Of a DNA stretch of 64,000 nt, positions 47,730-59,600 are shown piece by piece (positions within the stretch are counted from its first letter, which is position 1; each line of letters begins with the position of its first letter). This DNA comes from Kosakonia oryzendophytica. Lineage in GTDB: Bacteria; Pseudomonadota; Gammaproteobacteria; Enterobacterales; Enterobacteriaceae. A model generated the notes under the pieces. It saw nothing but the letters and a program-made list of their open reading frames with translations. It did not search any database and was not told where the DNA came from. The stretch covers positions 62,001 through 126,000 of the forward strand of contig NZ_FMAY01000011.1 in NCBI RefSeq assembly GCF_900094925.1, in the 5' to 3' direction. The translations under genes were made by a program, and so were the position numbers.

Positions 47730-48143
47730 TCAACCGCGTGTCTGGTCACCATTTTCCTCGTCGGTGAAGCTCAACGACGCGGAGTTGACGCAATAACGCT
47801 CACCAGTAGGTTGTGGCCCGTCCGGAAACACATGACCGAGATGGGCGTCACATTTCCCGCAGCGAATTTCCACGCGCTGCATACCATGAGAATAATCGTT
47901 GAGATAGCGGATAGCCTCTTCGCTCACCGGTTCGAAAAAGCTCGGCCAACCGCAGCCGGAATCATATTTGGTCTGAGAATGAAACAGCGCGGCATCGCAC
48001 ACCAGACAGTGATACACGCCGTCGCGTTTGTTATGCAGCAGACGTCCGGTAAACGGCGGTTCAGTGCCGTGGTTTTGCGTCACGTAAAACTGCATTTCCG
48101 TCAGATCTTTTTTCAGGTCGTTTTCAGAAGAATTATTCGCCAT
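47730..48143 (-). CDS. msrB: Methionine-R-sulfoxide reductase B
   Basis: A 137-residue enzyme that reduces methionine-R-sulfoxide in proteins with thioredoxin. The catalytic Cys is in [11 protein letters not shown] (about 118), and two CxxC pairs (CLVCD, CGKCD) bind structural zinc. The start at 48143 (MANNSS) matches E. coli length; an ATG at 48158 is also in frame. It is divergent from gapA. Confidence 0.96.
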   Translation of the reverse strand: MANNSSENDLKKDLTEMQFYVTQNHGTEPPFTGRLLHNKRDGVYHCLVCDAALFHSQTKYDSGCGWPSFFEPVSEEAIRYLNDYSHGMQRVEIRCGKCDAHLGHVFPDGPQPTGERYCVNSASLSFTDEENGDQTRG

Positions 48144-49481
<1,338 letters not shown>

Positions 49482-49503
49482 GTTGAGATGAGAACATGAT
49501 CTG

Positions 49504-49530
49504 AAAGAGCGACTTCGGTCGCTCTTTTTT
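49504..49530 (+). terminator. Terminator after gapA
   Basis: AAAGAGCGAC pairs with GTCGCTCTTT around the stable tetraloop TTCG and is followed by a T run. yeaD begins 27 bases later. Confidence 0.9.
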
Positions 49531-49556
49531 TGTTTTGAAGACAGAGGATTGCGTTA

Positions 49557-50441
49557 ATGATTAATAAAATTTTTGCACTTCCGGTAGTCGAACAAATTAC
49601 CCCTGTTCTTTCCCGTCGCAAAATGGACGACCTGGATGTGATCGTTGTTGACCATCCGCAGGTAAAAGGTTCCTTCGCCCTGCAGGGCGCGCATCTGCTC
49701 TCCTGGAAGCCACAAGGTGAAGAAGAAGTGTTGTGGCTGAGCGGCAATACCCCGTTTAAAAACGGCGTCGCACTGCGTGGCGGCGTACCCGTATGCTGGC
49801 CATGGTTTGGCCCAGCCAAACAGCAAGGGCTGCCTGCGCACGGTTTTGCGCGTAATCTGCCATGGGTGCTGAAGGCCCATAACGAAGACGCCGCGGGCGT
49901 GGTACTGACATTTGAACTGCAAAGCAGCGATGCCTCTCGCAAATTCTGGCCGCACGACTTCACGCTGTATGCCCGTTATAAGCTGGGCGCAACCTGCGAA
50001 ATGGAGCTGGAAGCCCACGGTGAATTTGAAACCACATCGGCCCTGCATACCTATTTCAACGTTGGCGATATCGCAGCGGTGAAAGTCAGCGGGCTGGGCG
50101 ATCGCTTGATTGATAAAGTGAATGACGCCAAAGAAGATGTGCTGGCCGACGGTGTACAGACGTTCCCGGACCGTACCGATCGCGTCTATCTGAACGCAGA
50201 AGCCTGCAGCGTGATTCATGACGATGCGCTGAACCGTAAGATTGAAGTGATCCACAGCCATAATGCCAACGTGGTGGCATGGAACCCTGGCCCGGCGCTG
50301 TCCGCCAGCATGGCTGACATGCCAGATGACGGCTACAAGACCTTTGTCTGTGTGGAATCGGTCAATGCGACCGTACCGCAGAAAACCACCGAAGAGAAAC
50401 CGTCCCGCCTGGCGCAGACTATCCGCGTGGTGAAACGTTAA
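49557..50441 (+). CDS. yeaD: D-hexose-6-phosphate mutarotase YeaD
   Basis: A 294-residue aldose-1-epimerase-family enzyme that equilibrates the anomers of glucose-6-phosphate. Conserved family segments are RGGVPVCWPWFGP, TSALHTYFNVGD (catalytic His) and WNPGPALS. Length equals E. coli YeaD. It lies just after gapA, fitting a glycolytic role. Confidence 0.94.
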   Translation: MINKIFALPVVEQITPVLSRRKMDDLDVIVVDHPQVKGSFALQGAHLLSWKPQGEEEVLWLSGNTPFKNGVALRGGVPVCWPWFGPAKQQGLPAHGFARNLPWVLKAHNEDAAGVVLTFELQSSDASRKFWPHDFTLYARYKLGATCEMELEAHGEFETTSALHTYFNVGDIAAVKVSGLGDRLIDKVNDAKEDVLADGVQTFPDRTDRVYLNAEACSVIHDDALNRKIEVIHSHNANVVAWNPGPALSASMADMPDDGYKTFVCVESVNATVPQKTTEEKPSRLAQTIRVVKR

Positions 50442-50450
50442 CCACTGTGC

Positions 50451-50476
50451 TTACCCTCTCCCAGCGGAGAGGGTAA
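50451..50476. repeat. Inverted repeat between convergent yeaD and yeaE
   Basis: TTACCCTCTC and GAGAGGGTAA flank CCAGCG. The T run is on the wrong side for a terminator on either strand. The CCCTCTCC...GGAGAGGG pattern is a common intergenic palindrome in this family; a related one follows pfkB at 15733. Confidence 0.6.
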
Positions 50477-50484
50477 AAAACGCA

Positions 50485-51342
50485 TTACACCACATCCAGC
50501 GGCGTTTTACGGTTTGGCGCCGGGAAGGCTTTATCCAGTCGGGACAGCTCATCAGGACTTAACGTAATGCCCAATGCCGCCGCATTTTCTTCTACGTGCG
50601 CAATGCTTGCCGCTTTCGGAATGGCGATCACGCCCTGATGACTGACAACCCACGCCAGCAAAATTTGCGCCGCGCTTGCGCCATGCACATGGGCAATATC
50701 CTGCACCACGTGGTTTTCCAGCAGGCCGTCCCGCAGACGTCCCGCCTGCGCCAGGGGGCAATATGCCATTACCGGCATCCCTTGTTGCTGGCACCACGGC
50801 AGCAGATCATATTCAATACCACGCGATCCCAGGTGATATAGCACCTGATCGGTGGCACACGCGTTCCCTCCGGTCACGCGGAAAAGCTCCTGCATATCGC
50901 CATAGTCAAGATTGGAGACGCCCCAGCGGCGAATTTTCCCCTGCTGCATCAGCGTTTCCATCACGTCGACGGTTTCCGCGAGTGAATAATTACCGCGCCA
51001 GTGCAGCAGATAGAGATCGAGATAATCGGTCTTCAGACGGCGCAAGCTGGCTTCGCACGCAGCAATAGCTTTCTTGCCACCGGCATTCCACGGGTAGACT
51101 TTGGAAACCAGAAAGACTTTATCGCGCAGGCCGCCCTGTAATGCGTCGCCAACCACCTCTTCCGCACCGCCGTCGGCATACATCTCCGCCGTATCGATAA
51201 GCGTCAGTCCCCGTTCGACGCCCGCCCGCAGTGCATCAACCTCGGACTTACGCAGCCGCGCATTCTCGCCCATATACCAGGTTCCCTGGCCCACGGCGGG
51301 GAGAGTAACCTGACCTGTAAACGTGACGTTTTTCTCTGCCAT
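50485..51342 (-). CDS. yeaE: Aldo-keto reductase YeaE (methylglyoxal reductase)
   Basis: A 285-residue NADPH-dependent aldo-keto reductase. In E. coli YeaE reduces methylglyoxal and related aldehydes. Catalytic residues are in DTAEMYADG (Asp, Tyr), VSKVYPWN (Lys) and LLHWRGN (His); the cofactor segment is AIPKAASIAHVEEN. The start at 51342 (MAEKNVTF) fits the family; an ATG at 51366 is less likely. Confidence 0.94.
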   Translation of the reverse strand: MAEKNVTFTGQVTLPAVGQGTWYMGENARLRKSEVDALRAGVERGLTLIDTAEMYADGGAEEVVGDALQGGLRDKVFLVSKVYPWNAGGKKAIAACEASLRRLKTDYLDLYLLHWRGNYSLAETVDVMETLMQQGKIRRWGVSNLDYGDMQELFRVTGGNACATDQVLYHLGSRGIEYDLLPWCQQQGMPVMAYCPLAQAGRLRDGLLENHVVQDIAHVHGASAAQILLAWVVSHQGVIAIPKAASIAHVEENAAALGITLSPDELSRLDKAFPAPNRKTPLDVV

Positions 51343-51376
51343 ACCATCCTCCTGCGATAAACGCACCAGCGTAAAG

Positions 51377-51403
51377 CAAAACAGGGCCGAAGGCCCTGTT
51401 TTG
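51377..51403 (-). terminator. Terminator after mipA
   Basis: CAAAACAGGGCC pairs with GGCCCTGTTTTG around GAA, with a T-rich tail on the minus strand. It lies 31 bases beyond the mipA stop. Confidence 0.8.
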
Positions 51404-51433
51404 ATGCACAGATTGCACTGTTAAGGTGCACAA

Positions 51434-52180
51434 TCAGAAACGGTAAGTCACCCCTGTGGATAACAGCCCCGCCCAGGACTTATCCACCATCGGGCTGTCT
51501 TTGATTTCATCAGACAGATGTGTGTAGCGCCCGGTACCGTACACGCTCCAGCTATCAGAGAGCCGGTAGCTCACGCTCAGCTCCAGATAAGGGCTCCAGC
51601 CATTGTCCGGATCGTAGCTGTTCAGAGCGCTACGGCGCGCTTCGGCGCGGGAAACACCGTAGTAATATTCATTCTGTTTGTCACTCGCCCATTCCACACC
51701 AATACCCGGCGTTAACGTCAGATCGCCATTGGTGTAACGGTAGAGCCACGCCGCATCCCAAATGATACCGTTGCTGTTATCCAGCGTATCACCGGCAAGC
51801 GTCGTGCGCAGGAAACCATACGGCGTATTGTGGATATAAGAGAGCCCCGCCATCACCGTGGCTTTACGGCTGTCCAGTTGACGCAATTGATTGTTATCGC
51901 TGTTTTTCGGCTTGAAGCGCCACGGGGAGTAAAACGCGGTGATCGAGAGTTTGTCGGCGTCGTCATTCCACAGGTAATAACCGCCGCCCAAACCGCGGAA
52001 CCAGAAATTATCACTCTCATAGGTGATAACGGGGACCGGGAGAACCTCTCTGTCGTACTGTTTGTACGGGGATTCAACCACCCCAACCCCTGCGCCAAGG
52101 GAAAAGGTATTTTCTGCGTTAGCGGCAAATGCGGCGCTTGCAGTCAGCACGCCCAATGCCAGGAGTTTGATTTTGGTCAC
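51434..52180 (-). CDS. mipA: MltA-interacting outer-membrane scaffold protein MipA (GTG start)
   Basis: A 248-residue outer-membrane beta-barrel protein (MipA/OmpV family) that bridges the lytic transglycosylase MltA and PBP1B. The signal peptide is cut near ANAE (about 22). The barrel ends with aromatic TGVTYRF. No ATG gives a proper N-terminus; GTG at 52180 follows AGGAAGGA and begins (M)TKIKLLALGV as in E. coli, with the same length. The longer frame to 52246 lacks a signal peptide at its start. Confidence 0.94.
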   Translation of the reverse strand: MTKIKLLALGVLTASAAFAANAENTFSLGAGVGVVESPYKQYDREVLPVPVITYESDNFWFRGLGGGYYLWNDDADKLSITAFYSPWRFKPKNSDNNQLRQLDSRKATVMAGLSYIHNTPYGFLRTTLAGDTLDNSNGIIWDAAWLYRYTNGDLTLTPGIGVEWASDKQNEYYYGVSRAEARRSALNSYDPDNGWSPYLELSVSYRLSDSWSVYGTGRYTHLSDEIKDSPMVDKSWAGLLSTGVTYRF

Positions 52181-52496
52181 AGTCCTTCCTTTCCTGTCGT
52201 CAAATAATTGCGTGAGAAGTTTAACCGCGCTGCACATCGACCCCAAATTTTTTTACCTAAACATTACAAAACTAAACTCACTACTCTGCGGTCATTAAAT
52301 GACAGGCAGCTTGCAATTATATGACCAGCAGAAGACACCGCCACTTGACGCTTATCTCAAAAGCAGTTTTTTTTGGATGAGTTATTGATATGTCATTGAA
52401 ATTGTTTTTTGACGGCATGCAAGTTTTGCAAAGCCATCTACGCTTAATTTAAGAAGACGTTTTTCCTGACACGCACCTGGTTAATGACTGGCAACC
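52181..52496. other. Upstream part of the mipA-yeaG intergenic region
   Basis: The AT-rich gap holds the mipA promoter (minus) and the upstream control region of yeaG (plus). NtrC and IHF sites would be expected between 52300 and 52490, but no pair close to consensus was recognised. No open frame was seen. Confidence 0.4.
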
Positions 52497-52512
52497 TGGC
52501 ATAAGGGTTGCT
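52497..52512 (+). promoter_or_regulatory. Sigma-54 promoter of yeaGH
   Basis: TGGCATAAGGGTTGCT has GG and GC exactly ten bases apart, with TTGC at -12. Transcription would start near 52523, about 90 bases before yeaG. In E. coli yeaGH is induced in nitrogen starvation by NtrC and also depends on RpoS. Confidence 0.8.
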
Positions 52513-52611
52513 GTATGACATTCAGCGTCGTTCAGTTAACGCTTCCGGGAGCCTCTACTACTCATATGAACGGCTCTTAACCTGTGCTAAAAAACGAAAG
52601 GACGGCATGCC

Positions 52612-54546
52612 ATGAATATATTCGATCACTATCGCCAGCGCTATGAAGCTGCCAAGGACGAAGAGTTCACACTGCAGGAGTTTCTTGCAATATGTAAGCA
52701 AGATCGCAGTGCCTATGCTAACGCGGCAGAGAGGCTATTGATGGCCATTGGTGAGCCAGTGATGGTTGACACTGCCCAGGAGCCACGGCTTTCCCGTCTC
52801 TTTTCGAACCGGGTAATTGGACGCTACCCGGCGTTTGAAGAGTTCTATGGAATGGAAGAGGCCATTGAGCAAATCGTTTCTTATCTCAAGCATGCTGCAC
52901 AGGGACTGGAAGAGAAGAAACAGATCCTTTATTTACTTGGCCCGGTGGGTGGGGGTAAATCGTCACTGGCTGAGCGCCTGAAATCGCTGATGCAACGGGT
53001 GCCTATTTACGTGCTGAGCGCAAATGGCGAGCGCAGCCCGGTCAACGACCATCCTCTGTGCCTGTTTAACCCCCAGGAAGACGCGCAGATCCTGGAAAAA
53101 GAGTACAACGTTCCACGGCGCTATTTAGGCACCATCATGTCGCCGTGGGCGGCAAAACGTCTGCATGACTTTGGTGGTGACATCAGTAAATTCCGGGTGG
53201 TTAAAGTGTGGCCGTCGGTTCTGGAGCAGATAGCGATTGCGAAAACGGAACCCGGTGACGAAAACAACCAGGACATTTCCGCGCTGGTGGGTAAAGTGGA
53301 TATCCGCAAACTGGAAAACCACGCGCAAAACGATCCTGACGCCTACGGTTACTCCGGCGCATTGTGCCGCGCCAATCAGGGGATCATGGAATTCGTCGAA
53401 ATGTTTAAAGCGCCTATCAAGGTGCTACACCCGCTGCTGACCGCCACGCAGGAGGGGAACTATAACGGGACCGAAGGGATTTCCGCCCTGCCCTTTAACG
53501 GCATCATTCTTGCCCACTCGAACGAATCAGAATGGGTACAGTTCCGTAATAACAAAAACAATGAGGCCTTCCTTGACCGTGTTTATATCGTCAAAGTGCC
53601 TTATTGCCTGCGCATCTCGGAAGAGATCAAAATTTACGAAAAACTGCTCAATCACAGTGAGCTGTCTCATGCGCCCTGCGCACCGGGCACACTGGAAACA
53701 CTGGCGCGCTTCTCGATTCTGTCGCGTTTGAAAGAGCCGGAAAACTCCAGTGTCTACTCCAAAATGCGCGTCTATGACGGTGAAAGCCTGAAAGACACCG
53801 ACCCGAAAGCGAAGTCTTACCAGGAATACCGCGACTACGCCGGTGTGGATGAAGGGATGAACGGTCTGTCGACGCGTTTCGCCTTTAAAATCCTCTCCCG
53901 CGTTTTCAACTTCGACCATGTCGAAGTCGCGGCAAACCCGGTGCACCTGTTCTATGTGCTGGAGCAGCAGATTGAGCGCGAACAGTTCCCACAAGAGCTG
54001 GCGGAACGTTACCTGGAGTTCCTGAAAGGCTATCTGATCCCGAAATACGCCGAGTTCATCGGCAAAGAGATCCAGACTGCGTACCTGGAGTCCTATTCCG
54101 AATACGGGCAGAACATCTTTGATCGTTATGTCACCTATGCGGACTTCTGGATCCAGGATCAGGAGTACCGCGATCCGGATACCGGTCAGCTCTTTGACCG
54201 CGAAGCACTGAACGCGGAACTGGAAAAAATCGAGAAGCCCGCCGGGATCAGTAACCCGAAAGACTTCCGTAATGAAATCGTCAATTTCGTGCTGCGCGCT
54301 CGCGCCAACAACAGTGGCCGCAACCCGAACTGGACCAGTTACGAAAAACTGCGCACGGTTATCGAGAAAAAAATGTTCTCGAATACCGAAGAGTTGTTGC
54401 CGGTGATTTCGTTCAACGCCAAAACCTCAACCGACGAGCAGAAAAAACATGACGACTTTGTCGATCGTATGATGGAGAAAGGCTACACCCGTAAGCAGGT
54501 TCGCCTGCTGTGCGAATGGTATCTGCGTGTACGTAAATCATCATAA
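52612..54546 (+). CDS. yeaG: PrkA-type serine protein kinase YeaG
   Basis: A 644-residue AAA+/kinase protein of the PrkA family. It is nearly identical to E. coli YeaG, a nitrogen-starvation and stationary-phase kinase that phosphorylates itself and casein in vitro. Walker A is GPVGGGKSS (about 110-118). The PrkA C-terminal kinase-like region covers about 400-644. It is a sustained-starvation factor whose physiological targets are unknown. yeaH follows after 66 bases. Confidence 0.97.
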   Translation: MNIFDHYRQRYEAAKDEEFTLQEFLAICKQDRSAYANAAERLLMAIGEPVMVDTAQEPRLSRLFSNRVIGRYPAFEEFYGMEEAIEQIVSYLKHAAQGLEEKKQILYLLGPVGGGKSSLAERLKSLMQRVPIYVLSANGERSPVNDHPLCLFNPQEDAQILEKEYNVPRRYLGTIMSPWAAKRLHDFGGDISKFRVVKVWPSVLEQIAIAKTEPGDENNQDISALVGKVDIRKLENHAQNDPDAYGYSGALCRANQGIMEFVEMFKAPIKVLHPLLTATQEGNYNGTEGISALPFNGIILAHSNESEWVQFRNNKNNEAFLDRVYIVKVPYCLRISEEIKIYEKLLNHSELSHAPCAPGTLETLARFSILSRLKEPENSSVYSKMRVYDGESLKDTDPKAKSYQEYRDYAGVDEGMNGLSTRFAFKILSRVFNFDHVEVAANPVHLFYVLEQQIEREQFPQELAERYLEFLKGYLIPKYAEFIGKEIQTAYLESYSEYGQNIFDRYVTYADFWIQDQEYRDPDTGQLFDREALNAELEKIEKPAGISNPKDFRNEIVNFVLRARANNSGRNPNWTSYEKLRTVIEKKMFSNTEELLPVISFNAKTSTDEQKKHDDFVDRMMEKGYTRKQVRLLCEWYLRVRKSS

Positions 54547-55896
<1,350 letters not shown>

Positions 55897-55903
55897 TCTA
55901 TAT

Positions 55904-55939
55904 AAATCAGCCAGTTAATCCTATTTTCCTGGCTGATTT
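55904..55939 (+). terminator. Terminator-like hairpin after yeaH
   Basis: AAATCAGCCAG pairs with CTGGCTGATTT across a 14-base loop, then CCTTCATTTTG follows. It lies 7 bases after the yeaH stop. Confidence 0.65.
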
Positions 55940-56348
55940 CCTTCATTTTGAGTGTTAAAAATGTCGAATAAGATCAGAGGCTTATGTCTTGTTTTGGGGA
56001 ATGCTTTTCCGATATAAACAAGGGATTTTAAATCAGCCGCGTTGTCCCACATAAGCAATAAGTTAGTTTCACTTTTCATCATACCAATTCAAAAACCACA
56101 CTCGTCCATTCAACGGCGTGCAGTTCCTTCTGGATGAATATTACGATGGTTTTTAAGTTAAAATGTGGCACTGCAATGTCCGCTATGCGCGAAGAGCGGA
56201 CATGCTTCGCTGTCCGCTCCTCAGGATATTTATCGTGCTGGCCTCAGCAGCCCAAAGTAGATTTCACGATGTTATCCGCCGCCCAGAAGCCCGCCAGGCT
56301 CTACAGCCTATGGGATCCTGTTTTATGCCCGGTTTTATTTTCAATGCC
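55940..56348. other. Left flank of the yeaH-yeaK island
   Basis: No convincing gene. AGCGGACA and TGTCCGCT (56195-56202 and 56211-56218) form an inverted repeat, preceded by a further AATGTCCGCT copy at 56175-56184 next to TGGCAC. The same GAGCGGACA/TGTCCGCTC words recur at the other end of the island (60246, 60370). A short plus-strand frame around 56134-56430 overlaps the next gene and lacks a good ribosome site. Confidence 0.5.
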
Positions 56349-56876
56349 TCAGGCCATTTTTTCCCATGACGTCGGTCTCTCATCCAGTTCAACTTCCAGC
56401 GTTTCAAGGAAGCGTGCCGTCATCATGTAATGCCCGATCAACAGCGTGATTTCGGCTATTTCCTCCTCGCTGCAATAACACCTGAGCGCATGAAATACCA
56501 CGCCCGTCACTTTGACATGCTTCACACATTCGTCGGTAAAACGGACCACTGCCTGTGTTTTACCGTCCAGTTTCTGAATATCGCCATCTTCAATGGCGTC
56601 GATATCGCTTTCACGCCAGCCGCTCTGTCTGGCTATTTCGACGTGCTGCATACGCTCATACGCGCTGTGGCTGAGCGCGGCGACCCGTAAAATCACCAAC
56701 TCTCTGTCTTTGGCGCAAAGATGCCCCTGCCGGAATGAGGCGCCTAGCGTCAGATAGCCGTCCGTACACGCGCCGGTGCGCAATAAGGCGCGAGTGAGGT
56801 TGGCAGGGAAAAGCTGATAGAGATCCTGTTGTTCAGGCGTGAGGGAATCGACTTCGGGTAGGATAATACGTGCCAT
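56349..56876 (-). CDS. Carboxymuconolactone decarboxylase (CMD/AhpD-like) family protein
   Basis: A 175-residue all-helical protein of the CMD/AhpD superfamily. The family core is visible in CAKDRELVILRVAALSHSAYERMQHVEIARQSGWRESDIDAI, followed by a second helical block. The AhpD CxxC peroxidase pair is missing: the usual position reads SAYERMQH. That argues against peroxidase activity and for a lactone decarboxylase-like or binding role. It is the last gene of a three-gene operon, 51 bases after the esterase. Confidence 0.85.
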   Translation of the reverse strand: MARIILPEVDSLTPEQQDLYQLFPANLTRALLRTGACTDGYLTLGASFRQGHLCAKDRELVILRVAALSHSAYERMQHVEIARQSGWRESDIDAIEDGDIQKLDGKTQAVVRFTDECVKHVKVTGVVFHALRCYCSEEEIAEITLLIGHYMMTARFLETLEVELDERPTSWEKMA

Positions 56877-56927
56877 GATTGTGCCCCTTTTTGAGGGAAA
56901 GACTGGCGATGGCCAGTCTTTCGGCCT

Positions 56928-58598
56928 TTATTCTTTAAACGCTTGTTCCAGATGCTGACTCAGTCTTTCTTCAAGCTGGCGTACGCTATCGATGCCTACA
57001 GCAGAAAAGAGCTTTTCCTCTTGCTCAAGCAGTCGCTTCTGCGGGATCACCTCTTTGCCGAAACGAAGGATGGCCTGATTTTCCTCATCAAATTTCGGCC
57101 AGAGATCTTCGCCCCCATGCCGAATAAAGGCGGCATAGTAGTTCCCCATGGCCCCGGCACTGTGTTTGAGTTCATCGATATCGATCCCATCGAATGCAGG
57201 CCATTGCGACAGCCGCTCCGGGTCGTAATTACGCCACAAAAACGGCATATCGCCAGTGTGGACCGCCCGTAGCTCTCCACCCCACCCAGGGAGATCGTAG
57301 CTGAACTGGAAAAGCCAGGTCGGCACACCTAACCGGGTAAAGTGTCTGGCTATTTTCAATGATGAAAACTTAAAGAACTCAAAAGACATAATGTCGGAGA
57401 GAATATGTCCCGGCTCCCGATGTTCCGGATAGAGTTCTGTATACCCTTCGTACAGTTGCTGAGCGCCGTCACTGCCATAAATCGGCGTCAGGACGTCGAG
57501 AACATCCTGTACACCGCCATGACGTAGGGTTTCGGTATGACCGCGGAAAAACTGCCATTCATCTTTGGCGAAACCAATCATCAGCTCGTTGACCGTATCG
57601 GCAGCCGCGTGGCTGGAGAGATATTCAGCAGGGTGTTGCGGGATCCATTCGCCGTCAACCACGCCACCCAGAGGGCGCCAGGCGATATTTTTGTCCGGAT
57701 GGAAAAAGCGCGTTAAGACATTCTGCACCGCCAGAAAGTGTTCGGGATCGATGTCGGCGAGCGCTTCAGGGGACGAGATATCCAGTAAGGAGAGATATTT
57801 CTCCGCCACCCGGACCGCCTGCCCCTGATTTTGGGTACACCAGACATTGAAAGGAGATAATGACTGGATAATGGCCCGACGGAAAAATTTCCGGGCTGGC
57901 GCATAAGTCAGCAGATGCGAGACGGCGGTCGCGCCGCAGGATTCGCCGCCAATAGTGACATTATCTGGATCTCCTCCGAACGCGGCGATATTCTCATGCA
58001 CCCATTGCAAGGCGGCGAGTTGATCTTTCAAACCCAGGTTGATGGCTTCGGGAAACGCATCGCTGATTAAACCAAAATGCACCCAGCCCAGCGCCCCCAA
58101 ACGGTAATTGGGCCGGACGACAATGATATTTTCCTGCCGGGCAAGATTGGCGCCGTCTTCCAGATGAAACGATCCCGAACTGACCGCGTTGGCGCCGCCG
58201 TGATAATACACGTAGACCGGTAATTTTTTCCCGCCTGCATTCTCCGGGACCCAGACATCAAGGTACAGACAGTCTTCGCTGATATTTTCGTGATGGTAGG
58301 TTTTCCCCACGTAAGCGGGCCAGGCAGGAACGCCCGGCACGCCGGGGTCGATGCGCTTAACCTGCGCCATGACGGCGTGCGTGTTGTTCAGGTTCATCTG
58401 AAAGGACGCCGGTCCTGAAGCCACTGCGTTTCTGATCCCCTCCCAGGGAGAAAGGGGCTGTGGGTTGCGAAACCGTAGTGAACCGACCGGGGGTCGGGCG
58501 TAAGGGATGCCGCGGAAAATATCCAGCGCGTTTTCGCGCAGCCCCTGAATCCGGCCTTGCCGGGTCGTGACGATGGGTGAACGGATTTCTGTATGCAT
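56928..58598 (-). CDS. Type B carboxylesterase
   Basis: A 556-residue alpha/beta-hydrolase of the carboxylesterase type B / p-nitrobenzyl esterase family. The start IVTTRQGRIQGLRE and RGIPYARPPVG are family hallmarks. The catalytic serine lies in GGESCGATA (about 213), the oxyanion hole in YYHGGAN, the acid in GFAKDEWQFF and the His in AVHTGDMPFLW. The serine motif is GESCG rather than the common GESAG. No signal peptide, so probably cytoplasmic. It lies between the cyclase-family gene and the CMD-like gene; related enzymes hydrolyse bulky esters, including fumonisin-type toxins, but the substrate here is unknown. Confidence 0.88.
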   Translation of the reverse strand: MHTEIRSPIVTTRQGRIQGLRENALDIFRGIPYARPPVGSLRFRNPQPLSPWEGIRNAVASGPASFQMNLNNTHAVMAQVKRIDPGVPGVPAWPAYVGKTYHHENISEDCLYLDVWVPENAGGKKLPVYVYYHGGANAVSSGSFHLEDGANLARQENIIVVRPNYRLGALGWVHFGLISDAFPEAINLGLKDQLAALQWVHENIAAFGGDPDNVTIGGESCGATAVSHLLTYAPARKFFRRAIIQSLSPFNVWCTQNQGQAVRVAEKYLSLLDISSPEALADIDPEHFLAVQNVLTRFFHPDKNIAWRPLGGVVDGEWIPQHPAEYLSSHAAADTVNELMIGFAKDEWQFFRGHTETLRHGGVQDVLDVLTPIYGSDGAQQLYEGYTELYPEHREPGHILSDIMSFEFFKFSSLKIARHFTRLGVPTWLFQFSYDLPGWGGELRAVHTGDMPFLWRNYDPERLSQWPAFDGIDIDELKHSAGAMGNYYAAFIRHGGEDLWPKFDEENQAILRFGKEVIPQKRLLEQEEKLFSAVGIDSVRQLEERLSQHLEQAFKE

Positions 58599-58670
58599 GG
58601 AACACCTCTGTTTTCGATGATGGCGATCTCTCGCCAGTGTCGGCTTGAGCGTGATGAAGAGAGTGAAGGG

Positions 58671-59447
58671 TTATTCATCGACCAGTGCGATGGTTCTGGA
58701 CCAGCCAGCCGAGGCCCGATGGACTTTTATCGGCAGGCTGATGACCGTAAATCCGTCATCCGGTAATGAATCCAGCGCGGAGAGTTTTTCAATCTGGCAG
58801 TAGGGTGTTTCTTTTCCGGCATAGTGTCCTTCCCAGATCAGGGAGGAATCGCCTGTTTGCTGATAACGCGCACGGGTATAAGCGAACGGCGCATCCCAAC
58901 TCCAGGCGTCGGTGCCAACCAGACGTACGCCTTTTTGCGTCAGATAAAGCGTGCCGCTTCGCCCCACGCCGCAGCCGCGTTCAAGGTAATCCTCACGGCC
59001 GTAGCGATCGCCAGCCGCCGTGTTGATCAAAACGATGTCTCCCGCAGAGAGGGTATGGCCGATGCGGGCGAATTCTTTATCCAGATCCGCCGGACCAATG
59101 ACATAGCCGTCGGGGTACTGGCGAAAATCGAGCTTCACCCCTGGACCGATACACCAGCTCAGGGGGATTTCATCAATGGTCAGAGATCGACCGCCATCCT
59201 TCATGTGAGAATGGTAGTGCCATGGCGCATCCATATGAGTGCCGGCGTGGGTGCTCATGCTGACGAACTCCACCGCCCAGCCCTCTTTTTCCGGCAAGTC
59301 GTCCGGACTGAGCCCCGGAAACATCGCGGCAAGCTGAAGCGCCCCTGCCGCATGGCTATGGTAATCGATGGAAGGTAAAAACGGCGGCGGATCGGAGGGG
59401 ATGCCGTTTTGCAGACTGACGGAAAGATCGATGATGCGCTGTTTCAT
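58671..59447 (-). CDS. Cyclase-family (kynurenine formamidase/isatin hydrolase-like) metalloenzyme
   Basis: A 258-residue protein of the Cyclase family (Pfam 'Cyclase', kynurenine formamidase/isatin hydrolase fold). The metal-binding signature HAGTHMDAPWHYH (about 66-78) is intact, with further conserved GDIVLINTAAGDRYG and VGTDAWSWDAP segments. These enzymes hydrolyse cyclic amides or formamides using manganese or zinc. It is the first gene of a minus-strand operon with the esterase (72 bases later) and the CMD-like gene, divergent from a TetR regulator. AGAGCAGT lies before the ATG. Confidence 0.87.
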   Translation of the reverse strand: MKQRIIDLSVSLQNGIPSDPPPFLPSIDYHSHAAGALQLAAMFPGLSPDDLPEKEGWAVEFVSMSTHAGTHMDAPWHYHSHMKDGGRSLTIDEIPLSWCIGPGVKLDFRQYPDGYVIGPADLDKEFARIGHTLSAGDIVLINTAAGDRYGREDYLERGCGVGRSGTLYLTQKGVRLVGTDAWSWDAPFAYTRARYQQTGDSSLIWEGHYAGKETPYCQIEKLSALDSLPDDGFTVISLPIKVHRASAGWSRTIALVDE

Positions 59448-59532
59448 TACTGCTCTCCATTTCTAACCAGAACAACCCAACAGGAGACTAAATGCGGTGG
59501 CGCTATTGGATTATCCCCTGTTTAGTTCTATA

Positions 59533-59552
59533 GTTGCACTCCGCAGTGCAAC
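59533..59552. promoter_or_regulatory. Operator 1 of the TetR/cyclase intergenic region
   Basis: GTTGCACT and AGTGCAAC arms around CCGC, a perfect 8-base inverted repeat. It lies 6 bases from operator 2 in the 153-base divergent gap, the position expected of a TetR-family binding site. Confidence 0.75.
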
Positions 59553-59557
59553 CGCCA

Positions 59558-59580
59558 ATGCACTGCACTGTGCAGTGCAT
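59558..59580. promoter_or_regulatory. Operator 2, 11-base perfect inverted repeat
   Basis: Arms ATGCACTGCAC and GTGCAGTGCAT meet at a single central T. Its half-site shares the GCACT/AGTGC core with operator 1. It lies 20 bases before the TetR start, so binding would block both divergent units. Confidence 0.8.
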
Positions 59581-59600
59581 TTCATAAAAAGTCAAAGACA

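Noticed and set aside
50451-50476. Terminator between yeaD and yeaE
   Set aside because: The stem is perfect, but the T run is on the 5' side for either strand. It is treated as an intergenic palindrome.
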